Part shown: positions 27,077 through 36,119 of the stretch, in pieces
Layout of the letters: every line of letters begins with the position of its first letter
How positions within the stretch are numbered: position 1 is the stretch's first letter
Program-made: the position numbers and the translations under genes
Notes under the pieces: model-generated
What the model saw: the letters and a program-made list of their open reading frames with translations, nothing else
Told to the model about the DNA's origin: nothing
Database searches by the model: none
Assembly (NCBI GenBank): GCA_028873695.1
Contig: JAPPNU010000066.1
Span: 1 to 63,344, forward strand
Length of the DNA: 63,344 nucleotides
DNA from: Gemmatimonadota bacterium
GTDB lineage: Bacteria; Latescibacterota; UBA2968; GCA-2709665
Reading direction: 5' to 3'

Positions 27077-28699
27077 ATGTCGACATTTACAATCGACGGC
27101 AGTGAGATCCAGATCGTACCGGGAAAGAACGTACTCCAGACGGCGATCGACAACGGAATATACGTTCCCCATTATTGCTACCACCCGGGGCTGAGCGCAC
27201 CGGCAAACTGCCGCATGTGCCTTGTGGAGATGGAGGTGGGCGGCCGACGCAGCCTCGGTCCTTCCTGCTCCGCCATGCCCGCCGAGGGTATGGTCGTGGA
27301 TACGCAGTCCGACGTCGTCAAGGAAAACCAGAATGCCGTGATGGAATTCCTGCTGGTGAACCATCCGCTGGACTGTCCCGTGTGCGATCAGTCCGGAGAG
27401 TGCGAACTGCAGGATTACAGCTATACCTACGGATCGGACAGGAGCCGGTTCCACGAGAAGAAACTCGTTCAGCCCAAGAAAGACGTCGGCCGGCACGTGT
27501 TGTTGTATTCGGACCGGTGCATCCGGTGTACCCGCTGTACCCGGTTCTGCGACGAGATTTCCGGAACAGGCGAACTGGGGTATTTCAACAGGGGCGTCTA
27601 CAACGAGATCGACGTCTTTCCGGGGGCGCGGATGGACAATCGCCTGTCGGGCAATACAGTGGACATCTGCCCGGTTGGCGCGCTTCTGGACAAGTCGTTC
27701 CTTTTCAAGCAGCGTGTATGGTTTCTGAAGTCGGTTGATACCATCTGCCCCGGATGCAGTACGGGTTGCAACATCCGGGCCGATTACAACAATGAGCGGA
27801 TCTACCGGCTCGTGCCGCGTGAGAATCCGGACGTGAACGAGTACTGGATGTGTGACGACGGCCGCCACGGGTGGGGATACGTGCATGGCGACGACCGCCT
27901 GCTGTTTCCGATGTCGGGAAGGGGCGAGGATCAGGAACTGGCGTTGTGGGAGGTCGCGCTTGAGGCGGCAAGGGCCGGGTTCGAACGCATTCGGACGGAA
28001 TACGGCGGCGGCGCCGTGGCCGGGGTTGCATCGGCCTGTCTGACCAACGAAGAGCACTTTCTGTTCGGTAGTCTCTTCCGAAACGGGCTGGCGGGCGGCC
28101 CGGTCGCGGTTCGCAGCCGGGTCAGCGACGAAGGCGACGTGGTATTCAAGGCCGGATTCACCATCCACGCGGACAAGTCGCCGAATGCACGCGGCGCGCG
28201 GACCGTACTCGAAGGTATGGGGTTGTCTCTGACGGAGACCTCCGAAATCTGGCGTGGCGTGGCCGACGGGCGGATACGCGCACTCTACCTGGTGGGCGGC
28301 GACCCACTGGAATCGCTGTCCGACGAGGAACAGACGGCGCTCGCGTCCCTGGATTTCCTGGTCGTTCAGGATGTTCAGTCCCGCGATTGGACGTCGATGG
28401 CGGACGTGGTCCTTCCGGGCGCTGCCTTTATCGAAAAAGAAGGCACGTTTACGAACGTCGACGGACGGGTGCAGCGTATACGACAGGGCCTGGCGCCCGC
28501 GGGCGACGCGCGGCCGGACTGGGAGATCCTGCGGGACGTCAATCGGCTCATGGGGGGCGAGGCCCCGCAGACCGCGGTCGAAGAGGTTATGGCCGACTTG
28601 TCGAATACCATCGCGGCATTCAAAGGGCTGGACTACGACGTCATCGGTGATGGGGGCCGGCCGCTCGTTGAAATCGAGGCGGCCGGGACGGAACGCTAG
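27077..28699 (+). CDS. nuoG: NADH-quinone oxidoreductase subunit G, short form
   Basis: The 540-residue protein has the N-terminal [2Fe-2S] ferredoxin domain (CYHPGL, ANCRMCLVE, then a fourth Cys), the HPLDCPVCDQSGECELQD site of the N5 cluster with one histidine ligand, and the CIRCTRCTRFC site of N4. It also keeps CPGCSTGC followed by a later cysteine in YWMCDD, the ligands of the extra N7 cluster present in some bacteria. The remaining 300 residues are a shortened molybdopterin-oxidoreductase-like fold, much smaller than in E. coli NuoG (about 900). The frame is intact, so this seems a natural short form. The gene lies between nuoF and nuoH. Confidence 0.92.
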   Translation: MSTFTIDGSEIQIVPGKNVLQTAIDNGIYVPHYCYHPGLSAPANCRMCLVEMEVGGRRSLGPSCSAMPAEGMVVDTQSDVVKENQNAVMEFLLVNHPLDCPVCDQSGECELQDYSYTYGSDRSRFHEKKLVQPKKDVGRHVLLYSDRCIRCTRCTRFCDEISGTGELGYFNRGVYNEIDVFPGARMDNRLSGNTVDICPVGALLDKSFLFKQRVWFLKSVDTICPGCSTGCNIRADYNNERIYRLVPRENPDVNEYWMCDDGRHGWGYVHGDDRLLFPMSGRGEDQELALWEVALEAARAGFERIRTEYGGGAVAGVASACLTNEEHFLFGSLFRNGLAGGPVAVRSRVSDEGDVVFKAGFTIHADKSPNARGARTVLEGMGLSLTETSEIWRGVADGRIRALYLVGGDPLESLSDEEQTALASLDFLVVQDVQSRDWTSMADVVLPGAAFIEKEGTFTNVDGRVQRIRQGLAPAGDARPDWEILRDVNRLMGGEAPQTAVEEVMADLSNTIAAFKGLDYDVIGDGGRPLVEIEAAGTER

Positions 28700-28707
28700 G
28701 CGCGCTT

Positions 28708-29748
28708 ATGGATTACGCCATTGAGAGTACGGTCAAGATCGTTGTGGTATTCGGCGGGCTGATGGGGGCGGTTGCCTATCTCGTACTGGCGGAGCGGAAG
28801 ATCAGTGCATATATCCAGAACCGTCTCGGTCCGAACCGGGTTGGGCCCTGGGGACTGCTTCAGCCTGTTGCCGACGGTCTCAAGTTTCTCTTCAAGGAAG
28901 ACGTGATTCCCCGGCACGTGAACCGCTTCGTCTATCTGGCGGCGCCGCCCGCCATTCTCGTCCCCGCGCTGATGGGTTTCGCCATCGTGCCGTTTGGCGA
29001 TTCCATTACCCTGTGGGGCCATGAGATCAGGCTGCAGATCGCCGACGTGAATATCGGCATCCTCTACCTCCTTGCGCTGGCATCGCTGGGGGTCTACGGA
29101 GTCGTGCTTGGAGGATGGGCGTCCAACAACAAGTATGCCCTGCTGGGCGGGCTGCGCGCTTCCGCCCAGATGATCAGCTACGAACTGGCGCTGGGGTTGT
29201 CTCTCATCGGCGTACTGATGGCCGCGGGCACACTGCAGCTGGATGAAATCGTGAGGCAGCAGTCGGAACGGACCCTGTTCGGATTTCTGCCGGGATGGAA
29301 CGTATTTACGCAGCCGCTCGGGTTCGTGTTGTTCACCGCGGCCGCATTCGCCGAGAGCAACCGGCTGCCGTTCGATCTTCCGGAGTCCGAACAGGAACTG
29401 GTGGCCGGTTACCACGCCGAATACAGCAGTATGAAGTTCGCCATGTTCTTTATGGCCGAATACGCCCACATGATTACGGCGTCGGCCGTAATAGCCACGC
29501 TGTTCTTCGGCGGTTGGCATATGCCCTGGCTCGTGGATCCCGGAAGTTCCTCGATCGGCGCGAGTCTGCTCAAGGTGCTCGCGTTTCTGGTCAAGACCGG
29601 ATTCTTCATGTTTCTGTTCCTTTGGGTGCGCTGGACCCTTCCGCGTTTTCGATACGATCAGGTGATGTGGCTGGGTTGGAAGGTTCTGCTGCCGCTGGCG
29701 CTTATGAACGTGTTCCTGACCGGTCTGTACCTGACGCTTACGCACTGA
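28708..29748 (+). CDS. nuoH: NADH-quinone oxidoreductase subunit H
   Basis: The 346-residue membrane subunit has about eight transmembrane segments and the conserved cytoplasmic loops AERKISAYIQNRLGPNRVGP (near residue 30-49) and FTAAAFAESNRLPFDLPESE (about 210-230), which form the quinone chamber and the entry to the proton path. It links the peripheral arm to the antiporter-like subunits. nuoI would normally follow, but here nuoJ starts 22 bases later. Confidence 0.96.
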   Translation: MDYAIESTVKIVVVFGGLMGAVAYLVLAERKISAYIQNRLGPNRVGPWGLLQPVADGLKFLFKEDVIPRHVNRFVYLAAPPAILVPALMGFAIVPFGDSITLWGHEIRLQIADVNIGILYLLALASLGVYGVVLGGWASNNKYALLGGLRASAQMISYELALGLSLIGVLMAAGTLQLDEIVRQQSERTLFGFLPGWNVFTQPLGFVLFTAAAFAESNRLPFDLPESEQELVAGYHAEYSSMKFAMFFMAEYAHMITASAVIATLFFGGWHMPWLVDPGSSSIGASLLKVLAFLVKTGFFMFLFLWVRWTLPRFRYDQVMWLGWKVLLPLALMNVFLTGLYLTLTH

Positions 29749-29770
29749 GCGACGACCTGCTGGAGGAATC

Positions 29771-30298
29771 ATGGAGCAGATCTTCTTTTACGCTTTTGCC
29801 GCGATCGCGCTGGTTGCGGCCGTGCTCCTCGTCGCGTTTCGCAACCCGGTTTACAGCGCCCTGTCCCTGGTGGCCGCGTTCTTCGCCCTGGCAGGGCTTT
29901 TCGTTTTGCTGAATGCGTATTTCCTGGCGGCGGTCCAGATTATTGTATACGCCGGCGCAATCATGGTACTCTTTCTGTTCGTGATCATGCTTCTCAATCT
30001 GGGTCATTCCGATGCGCTCGAGCGAGTCGCGGGCAAATATCGGCGCGTCGCCGTTGTCATGCTGGCGGCGGTACTGGTAGCCCAACTGGGCTTCATGGCG
30101 GGACGGCGATGGGCCGGCACGCCCGCGTCGGGTGACGCGCCGCTGTTTACAGACAACATCAATACCATCGGCAGGATGCTGTACACCAGGTATCTGTTTC
30201 CTTTCGAGGTGGTTTCCCTGATTCTGCTGGTTGCCCTGATAGGCGTGATGGTCATGGTAAAAGGGCATCGCGAGAGTGGAGAAAACCAACCCCGATAG
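29771..30298 (+). CDS. nuoJ: NADH-quinone oxidoreductase subunit J
   Basis: The 175-residue protein has five predicted transmembrane segments, with the conserved third segment VQIIVYAGAIMVLFLFVIML containing the pi-bulge region near Tyr and Gly that is important for coupling. GGAGG precedes the ATG at good spacing. The last residues are charged and cytoplasmic. It is followed by an 84-base gap and nuoK. Confidence 0.93.
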   Translation: MEQIFFYAFAAIALVAAVLLVAFRNPVYSALSLVAAFFALAGLFVLLNAYFLAAVQIIVYAGAIMVLFLFVIMLLNLGHSDALERVAGKYRRVAVVMLAAVLVAQLGFMAGRRWAGTPASGDAPLFTDNINTIGRMLYTRYLFPFEVVSLILLVALIGVMVMVKGHRESGENQPR

Positions 30299-30382
30299 GC
30301 GCCGTGTCTTCCGGACGCGAAAACCCGTCCGTTTTTCGTTTTCGCGGCGAATTCATGCTGGATACTTACCTGTGAGATCGAG

Positions 30383-30688
30383 ATGGCCGTTCCGGTTTCC
30401 TATTACCTGATTCTGAGCGCCATGCTATTCGCCATCGGCGTGACGGGCGTGCTCATTCGTCGCAATGCGATCGTGATCTTCATGTGTATCGAACTGATGC
30501 TGAACGCTGTCAATCTGCTGTTCGTGACGATGGCGCGTTATATGGGATCGGGTTCCGGGCAGGTGTTCGTGTTTTTCGTGATGGCGGTGTCCGCTGCCGA
30601 AGTGGCGGTCGGGCTGGCGATTATCATCGCGCTTTACAGGAACAGGCAGACGCTGGACGTGGGCGACGTGAATCTGTTGAAATGGTAG
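30383..30688 (+). CDS. nuoK: NADH-quinone oxidoreductase subunit K
   Basis: The 101-residue protein has three transmembrane segments. The conserved glutamates in CIELMLNAVNLLFV and AAEVAVGLAIIIALYR are the membrane carboxylates that belong to the proton-transfer path. Length and spacing of motifs fit NuoK. It sits between nuoJ and nuoL. Confidence 0.95.
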   Translation: MAVPVSYYLILSAMLFAIGVTGVLIRRNAIVIFMCIELMLNAVNLLFVTMARYMGSGSGQVFVFFVMAVSAAEVAVGLAIIIALYRNRQTLDVGDVNLLKW

Positions 30689-30748
30689 GCGACTTGAGAA
30701 CGCGGGACATCGACGCGTTTCTTTTCTTCTGATTCAAATGGACCTCGA

Positions 30749-32608
30749 ATGTTGACCGCAGTCATTCTGATTATACTCTTTCCGCTCGCCGGCGCGGCCG
30801 TCAACGGTCTGTTCGGGTACCGGCTGCGGGAGGCGTCCGGTTATATCGGCGCCGCGGCGGTCGGTCTATCCTGGGTGCTGTCTCTGCGCGTTCTGTTCTG
30901 GGTGATGGGCGGCGGAGAATTGAACGAGGACGTGTATGCGTGGATCGTGGCGGGCTCGTTCAAGGCCTCGGTGGGGTTCCAGGTCGATGCGTTGTCGACG
31001 ATCATGATCGTGACGGTAACGACAATCTCGTTTCTGATCCACGTGTATTCTTTCGGGTATATGCGCAACGACCCGGGGTTTGCCAGATTCTTCGCCTACC
31101 TCAACCTGTTTGTGTTCTCTATGCTGGTTCTGGTACTCGCGAACAACTATCTGTTGATGTTCGTGGGTTGGGAAGGCGTGGGATTGTGTTCATATCTCCT
31201 CATCGGCTTCTGGTACGAGCGGAAGTCCGCTTCCGACGCCGGCAAGAAGGCGTTCATCGTCAACCGGATCGGGGATTTCGGTTTCCTGCTTGGCATCTTC
31301 CTGATGGCGAGTTATCTGGGGACGGTGCAGTACGCCGAGGTATTCGAAAAGGCGCCCCTGATGTTGTCCACGGGGGTTGCGACGGCGATTGCGCTGCTGC
31401 TCTTTGTGGGCGCCTGCGGCAAGTCGGCGCAATTTCCGCTCTACGTCTGGCTGCCCGACGCAATGGAGGGCCCCACCCCCGTCAGCTCATTGATCCATGC
31501 GGCCACCATGGTCACGGCGGGAGTCTATATGGTGGCCCGTTCGAACGTGCTGTATACGCTGGCGCCCACGGCCGGGGCCGTGGTGGCCTGGGTCGGCGTC
31601 GCCACGGCGCTGCTGGCCGCCACGATCGCGCTGGTGAATACCGACATCAAGCGCGTACTGGCCTATTCTACGGTCAGCCAGCTGGGGTACATGTTCATCG
31701 GCGTGGGGGTCGGCGCATATACCGCCGGGATTTTCCACCTGTTCACGCACGCGTTCTTCAAGGGTTTGATGTTTCTGGCCGCGGGCAGTGTGATGCACGC
31801 AATGCAGGACGAACAGGACATGCGGAAGATGGGGGGCCTGCTGGGCAGAATGCGGATAACAGGCATTACATTCTGGATAGGCGCACTCGCCATCGCGGGA
31901 ATTCCGCCGCTGGCCGGCTTCTGGAGCAAGGACGAGATCCTGGTGAGCGCGTACCGTTCCGGAAACGTGGCGATCTGGGCTCTGGGCGTCCTGGGGGCGG
32001 TCCTTACCGCGTTTTACATGTTCAGGCTGATCCTGATGACTTTCCACGGAACACCCGCGAATCAGCAGCTGTACGACCGCGCTCACGAGTCGCCGTTGAA
32101 CATGACCGTCCCGCTGGTCTTTCTGGCGCTGGGATCGGCCGTCGTGGGCTTCGTGGGCGTTCCTCCGGGTCACGGCTGGATCGACGGGTTCCTGAGCGAT
32201 ACGGCCGGCGCGGCCCACCATGCCGGGTCAGGGGGATTGTCCGGTGGGATGCTGGTGGGAATTTCCGTCCTTGCGGGCCTGCTGGGAATCGGGTTCGCAT
32301 ACCGGATGCACAGAACAAACCGGCTGGGAACGGCATCGTCGAACGCCGTTCACGGGCTGCTGATTCGCAAATGGTACGTCGACGAGATTTACGATGCCCT
32401 CATCGTCCGGCCGATTCATCGGCTTTCGCTGGTATTGGCGCGGGTATTGGATGCAATCGTGGTGGACGGGATCGCGAACGGGCTGGGCCTGGCGGTGAAA
32501 GGCGCGGGCTGGGTCTTTACCCGCTTTCAATCCGGGAACGCGCCTACGTATGCGCTATGGATGGTACTCGGGGTGGTCGCGGTGATCTATTACGTGTCCG
32601 GGAATTGA
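30749..32608 (+). CDS. nuoL: NADH-quinone oxidoreductase subunit L
   Basis: The 619-residue antiporter-like subunit has about 16 transmembrane segments and the usual landmarks: GWEGVGLCSYLLIGFWY with the conserved Glu, SAQFPLYVWLPDAMEGPTPV with the key Lys nearby, and ALIHAATMV-like SLIHAATMVTAGVYM. The C-terminal part includes the long lateral helix and a last transmembrane segment, as in full-length NuoL (about 610). It is the distal proton pump of complex I. It follows nuoK by 60 bases. Confidence 0.95.
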   Translation: MLTAVILIILFPLAGAAVNGLFGYRLREASGYIGAAAVGLSWVLSLRVLFWVMGGGELNEDVYAWIVAGSFKASVGFQVDALSTIMIVTVTTISFLIHVYSFGYMRNDPGFARFFAYLNLFVFSMLVLVLANNYLLMFVGWEGVGLCSYLLIGFWYERKSASDAGKKAFIVNRIGDFGFLLGIFLMASYLGTVQYAEVFEKAPLMLSTGVATAIALLLFVGACGKSAQFPLYVWLPDAMEGPTPVSSLIHAATMVTAGVYMVARSNVLYTLAPTAGAVVAWVGVATALLAATIALVNTDIKRVLAYSTVSQLGYMFIGVGVGAYTAGIFHLFTHAFFKGLMFLAAGSVMHAMQDEQDMRKMGGLLGRMRITGITFWIGALAIAGIPPLAGFWSKDEILVSAYRSGNVAIWALGVLGAVLTAFYMFRLILMTFHGTPANQQLYDRAHESPLNMTVPLVFLALGSAVVGFVGVPPGHGWIDGFLSDTAGAAHHAGSGGLSGGMLVGISVLAGLLGIGFAYRMHRTNRLGTASSNAVHGLLIRKWYVDEIYDALIVRPIHRLSLVLARVLDAIVVDGIANGLGLAVKGAGWVFTRFQSGNAPTYALWMVLGVVAVIYYVSGN

Positions 32609-32640
32609 GAAACCGCCGCGCGGAATGAGGAACTGAACCT

Positions 32641-34167
32641 ATGCCTGGACTCCTTACAGGCCTGATCTTTGTCCCCCTGATTGGCGGTGTTCTGGTCCTG
32701 CTGTTCGGTCGCGGCCGGGACGGGTTCAGCCGCGTGTTCGCTCTGGCAGTGGCATCTGTGAATTTGCTGCTGTCCTTTTTGTTGTACGCCGGTTTCAGTG
32801 CAGGCGTTCCAGGGATGCAGTTTGTGGAAAAGGTAGAGTGGGTGGGCCGGTTCGGCATCTCGTATTTCGTGGGAATCGACGGCATCAGTCTGTTGCTTGT
32901 GCTGGTGACTACCCTGCTCACGTTCCTGGCGATTCTCGCCTCCTGGTCGTCAATAACGTCCCGTGTGCGGGAGTACATGGCGTCGATGCTTCTGCTGGAA
33001 ACCGGGATGGTGGGGGTATTCTGCGCCCTGGACCTGTTCCTCTTCTACGTATTCTGGGAAGCCATGTTGATCCCGATGTACCTGTTGATCGGTGTCTGGG
33101 GCGGCGAACGCCGGATCTATGCGGCGGTGAAGTTCGTGCTGTTTACCCTGGCCGGCAGCCTGTTGATGCTCGTGGCGATTGTCTATCTCGGTCTGCAGTA
33201 CGGTACCTTCGATCTCGTGGTTCTACAGAAGATGACCTATCTGCACCCGCAACAGCACTGGCTCTTCCTGGCGTTCTTCCTGAGTTTCGCCATCAAGGTC
33301 CCGCTGTTTCCGCTTCATACATGGTTGCCGGACGCGCACGTCGAGGCGCCGACCGCGGGCAGTGTCATCCTGGCGGGGGTCCTGCTCAAGATGGGAACCT
33401 ACGGGCTGATCCGGTTCTGCCTGCCGTTGTTCCCTCTGGCCGCGTTGTACTTCACCCCTTACATCATGGCGCTCTCCGTGGTGGGCATCGTGTACGGCGC
33501 CCTGGTCGCGATGGTTCAGACGGATATCAAGAAACTGGTGGCCTATTCCAGTGTAAGCCACCTGGGGTTCGTGGTCCTGGGGATTTTTGCCATGAACGCC
33601 CAGGGTATGCAGGGCGGAATCATCCAGATGGTGAACCACGGACTGTCAACGGGAGCGCTGTTTTTGATTGTGGGTATGATATACGAACGGCGGCATACGC
33701 GGCTGATTGCCGATTTCGGAGGACTGGCCAAAACCATACCGGTCTTCGCCACCTTCTTTTTGATTACGACGCTTTCTTCCATCGGACTTCCCGGGCTGAA
33801 CGGGTTTGTCGGCGAGTTTCTGATCCTCCTCGGAGCCTTTAAGGCAAACATGGTGTATGGCATCATCGCCGCGTCGGGTGTCGTCCTTGCCGCCGTGTAC
33901 ATGCTGTGGATGTTCCAGCGGGTGGTGTGGGGAGAGGTGAAAGACGAACGCAACCGGAAACTGCCGGACCTGTCCCTGCGTGAATGGCTCATCCTGACGC
34001 CGCTGGTGGTCCTGATGTTCTGGATTGGCGTGTACCCGGGCGCGCTCCTGAAGAAAACCGAATTGTCCGCCAGGCTCGTGATCGAACAGGTGCGGATCCG
34101 GCAGATCGAAAGCCTTCACGAATTATACGTGTTGGATCGCAAGAGCGAGAAAAACCAGATTGATTGA
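32641..34167 (+). CDS. nuoM: NADH-quinone oxidoreductase subunit M
   Basis: The 508-residue protein is an antiporter-like proton pump with about 14 transmembrane segments. The conserved Glu is in FYVFWEAMLIPMYLLIGVWGG, and KVPLFPLHTWLPDAHVEAPT holds the key lysine segment. Length is normal. nuoN would usually follow directly, but an Mrp-type cluster lies between (34277-41822). The gap to mrpE is 109 bases with no visible terminator, so read-through is likely. Confidence 0.95.
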   Translation: MPGLLTGLIFVPLIGGVLVLLFGRGRDGFSRVFALAVASVNLLLSFLLYAGFSAGVPGMQFVEKVEWVGRFGISYFVGIDGISLLLVLVTTLLTFLAILASWSSITSRVREYMASMLLLETGMVGVFCALDLFLFYVFWEAMLIPMYLLIGVWGGERRIYAAVKFVLFTLAGSLLMLVAIVYLGLQYGTFDLVVLQKMTYLHPQQHWLFLAFFLSFAIKVPLFPLHTWLPDAHVEAPTAGSVILAGVLLKMGTYGLIRFCLPLFPLAALYFTPYIMALSVVGIVYGALVAMVQTDIKKLVAYSSVSHLGFVVLGIFAMNAQGMQGGIIQMVNHGLSTGALFLIVGMIYERRHTRLIADFGGLAKTIPVFATFFLITTLSSIGLPGLNGFVGEFLILLGAFKANMVYGIIAASGVVLAAVYMLWMFQRVVWGEVKDERNRKLPDLSLREWLILTPLVVLMFWIGVYPGALLKKTELSARLVIEQVRIRQIESLHELYVLDRKSEKNQID

Positions 34168-34276
34168 ACCGGAAGTCCTGTGCATTCGTCGTGCGTCCGG
34201 TGTCCTGGCCCGGAAGCAGGTTGCCGAATGGTGAGGCATTCCGGGGACGGGACGCAAAGCGCGGAGGGAACCGGGT

Positions 34277-34762
34277 GTGAGAATTCTGCTGAGTCTCTGC
34301 GTTGTGCTATTGGGTGTATGGCTGCTCTGGTCGGGCCGTTACTCAATCGAACATACGTATGTTCTCGTGCTGGGAATCGTCTCCTGTCTGGCGGTGGCCG
34401 GCATCGTCAGGCGGATGGGTATTGTCGATTCCGAGGGACATCCCGTCCACCTGGCGGGACGCGCAATCGTGTACCTACCGTGGTTGCTGATTGCCATTCT
34501 CCGGTCCAACGTCGACGTGGCATTGCGAATCCTGAACCCGCGCCTGCCCGTCAGCCCCACCCTGATTCGTACCAGGGCAAGCCAGAAAACCGCGCTGGGG
34601 AAGGTCATCTACGCCAACTCGATCACGCTGACTCCCGGGACGGTGTCGGTGGACGTGGAAGACGATCTTGTTCTGGTCCACGCGCTGTCGCGGGAGAGCG
34701 CGGAGGAACTCGCCGGCGGCGAGATGGATCGGCGCGTCCGGGCGGTGGAGGGAGGGTCCTGA
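34277..34762 (+). CDS. mrpE: Mrp-type cation/proton antiporter subunit E
   Basis: The 161-residue protein has two or three N-terminal hydrophobic segments and the conserved stretch YLPWLLIAILRSNVDVALRILNP plus NSITLTPGTVSVDVEDDLVLVHAL, typical of MnhE/MrpE. The GTG at 34277 has GGAGGG upstream. The stop overlaps the mrpF start (TGATG). It opens the Mrp block embedded in the nuo cluster. MrpE is a small subunit of the heteromeric Na+/H+ antiporter in the cytoplasmic membrane. Confidence 0.9.
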   Translation: MRILLSLCVVLLGVWLLWSGRYSIEHTYVLVLGIVSCLAVAGIVRRMGIVDSEGHPVHLAGRAIVYLPWLLIAILRSNVDVALRILNPRLPVSPTLIRTRASQKTALGKVIYANSITLTPGTVSVDVEDDLVLVHALSRESAEELAGGEMDRRVRAVEGGS

Positions 34763-35028
34763 TGTTTGCGGCGGCGATGGCGGCGATTCTGATAACGATG
34801 GTTCTGGCCCTGGTTCGGGCATTCGCGGGGCCCACGGTTTACGACCGTATCCTCGCCGCGAATATGTTCGGCACCAAGATGATTCTCCTGATCGCGGTGC
34901 TGGGGTTCCTTACCGGCAGGCCGGATTTTCTCGACCTGGCGCTGATATACGTCCTGTTGAACTTCATCGGGACATTTGCCGTGCTCAAGTTCGTTCAGTA
35001 CGGCAGTTTCGGGTCGGCTGACGGTTAG
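34762..35028 (+). CDS. mrpF: Mrp-type antiporter subunit F
   Basis: The 88-residue protein has three transmembrane segments and the signature VRAFAGPTVYDRILAANMF of MnhF/MrpF. The ATG at 34762 overlaps the mrpE stop; a longer frame upstream overlaps mrpE and is not supported. The TAG stop is at the exact left edge of family A repeat copy 2. Confidence 0.92.
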   Translation: MFAAAMAAILITMVLALVRAFAGPTVYDRILAANMFGTKMILLIAVLGFLTGRPDFLDLALIYVLLNFIGTFAVLKFVQYGSFGSADG

Positions 35029-35216
35029 AAGTTGTTTTAAAATTCCCGGTGAGTCCCGAGCGAGAGCGAAAATGTGTCGGTCAAGGCGGGCAAATTCGCC
35101 TAAGAGAGGCGAGGGGCGCGCAGCCTCGATACATTGGATACGGGTGGATTTGACCAACGCAGACCGACGCGTTTGCAGCCGCGCGAAGACCGCTGGGGGT
35201 TTTAAGACAGCTTCTT
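35027..35216. repeat. Dispersed inverted-repeat element, family A, copy 2
   Basis: The ends AAGTTGTTTTAAAATTCCC and, on the reverse strand, AAGCTGTCTTAAAACCCCC are terminal inverted repeats, flanked on both sides by TTAG. The interior matches copies 1 and 3 except for about 25 extra bases near 35097-35140. It begins at the stop codon of mrpF and ends just before the Shine-Dalgarno of mrpG, so it fills the whole gap in an otherwise tightly packed operon. Confidence 0.88.
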
Positions 35217-35235
35217 AGAACGGAGAGTCCGCCAA

Positions 35236-35553
35236 ATGATGGTCAACGACGTCGCCAGCTGGGCATGTCTGCTCCTGGGGTCGTTCTTCTGTATCGTGGG
35301 CGGTATCGGGCTGATCAGACTTCCCGATTTCTACAGCCGCATGCACGGCGCCGGCGTTACGGATACGTTCGGCGCCGGGCTTCTGCTCGTGGGGCTGATG
35401 CTGCAGGGCGGACTCAGCATGGTCACCGTCAAACTGCTTCTGATCCTCCTGCTGGTTTTCCTGACAGGCCCCGCATCGACGCATGCGGTTGCAAAGGCCG
35501 CCTTCACCTCCGGGTTGAAGCCTCTGGGTCAAGAGGATAACCACCAGCCATGA
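35236..35553 (+). CDS. mrpG: Mrp-type antiporter subunit G
   Basis: The 105-residue protein has three transmembrane segments and the MnhG pattern IGLIRLPDFYSRMHGAGVTDTFG followed by LTGPASTHAVAKAA. GGAGAG lies upstream. The stop overlaps the next start in an ATGA arrangement. Separation from mrpF is caused only by the inserted repeat element. Confidence 0.92.
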   Translation: MMVNDVASWACLLLGSFFCIVGGIGLIRLPDFYSRMHGAGVTDTFGAGLLLVGLMLQGGLSMVTVKLLLILLLVFLTGPASTHAVAKAAFTSGLKPLGQEDNHQP

Positions 35554-36119
35554 TTGAACTCATCGACGTTGTTCTGCTGGCTTTCCTGGTCGCTACCGCC
35601 GTCGCCGTCGTACTCATCCGCAACCTGCTCGCCTCCGTGATTCTGGCCGGAATCTTCAGTCTGCTTTCCGCGGGACTGTTTACCGTCATGGACGCCGTCG
35701 ACGTGGCCTTTACCGAAGCCGCCGTGGGAGCGGGCATCTCCACCGTCCTGCTGCTCGGCACCCTGATGCTGACAACACGGGTGGAACGAAGGCCCTCCCG
35801 GGTGGCGCCGCTTCCCCTTTTCGCGGTCCTGGCGACCGGGGCGGTCCTGATCTACGGAACGCTGGACATGCCGCCCTTCGGCGACGCCGAGGCGCCGGTT
35901 CATACCCATGTCGCGCCGGAATATCTCACAGATTCCGTACCCCACGTCGATGGTTCGGCGCAGCGCGTCGACGTCGAGAATATCGTGACTTCCGTCCTTG
36001 CCAGCTACAGAGGATACGATACGCTTGGAGAAACCACCGTGATCTTCTGCGCGGGCATCGGGGTGTTGCTGCTGCTGAAGGGGACGCGACCGGGACGCGA
36101 CCGGGAGGAAGGCCGGTGA
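35550..36119 (+). CDS. DUF4040/MbhE-like membrane subunit (equivalent to the C-terminal part of MrpA)
   Basis: The 189-residue protein has a first half with three hydrophobic segments and the DUF4040 pattern (NLLASVILAGIFSLLSAGLF, then DVAFTEAAVGAGISTVLLLG, with a conserved Glu) and a second half with a soluble loop and a final transmembrane segment, as in MbhE and the tail of MrpA. Free-standing copies of this unit occur in clusters that lack a full-length MrpA. Starts and stops overlap both neighbours (ATGA and GTGA). It should be part of the antiporter complex. Confidence 0.82.
   Translation: MIELIDVVLLAFLVATAVAVVLIRNLLASVILAGIFSLLSAGLFTVMDAVDVAFTEAAVGAGISTVLLLGTLMLTTRVERRPSRVAPLPLFAVLATGAVLIYGTLDMPPFGDAEAPVHTHVAPEYLTDSVPHVDGSAQRVDVENIVTSVLASYRGYDTLGETTVIFCAGIGVLLLLKGTRPGRDREEGR

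Noticed and set aside
26597..28168. A 523-codon open frame on the minus strand
   Set aside because: It is antisense to nuoF and nuoG, whose iron-sulfur motifs are intact; similar long shadows occur antisense to nuoCD and atpD.
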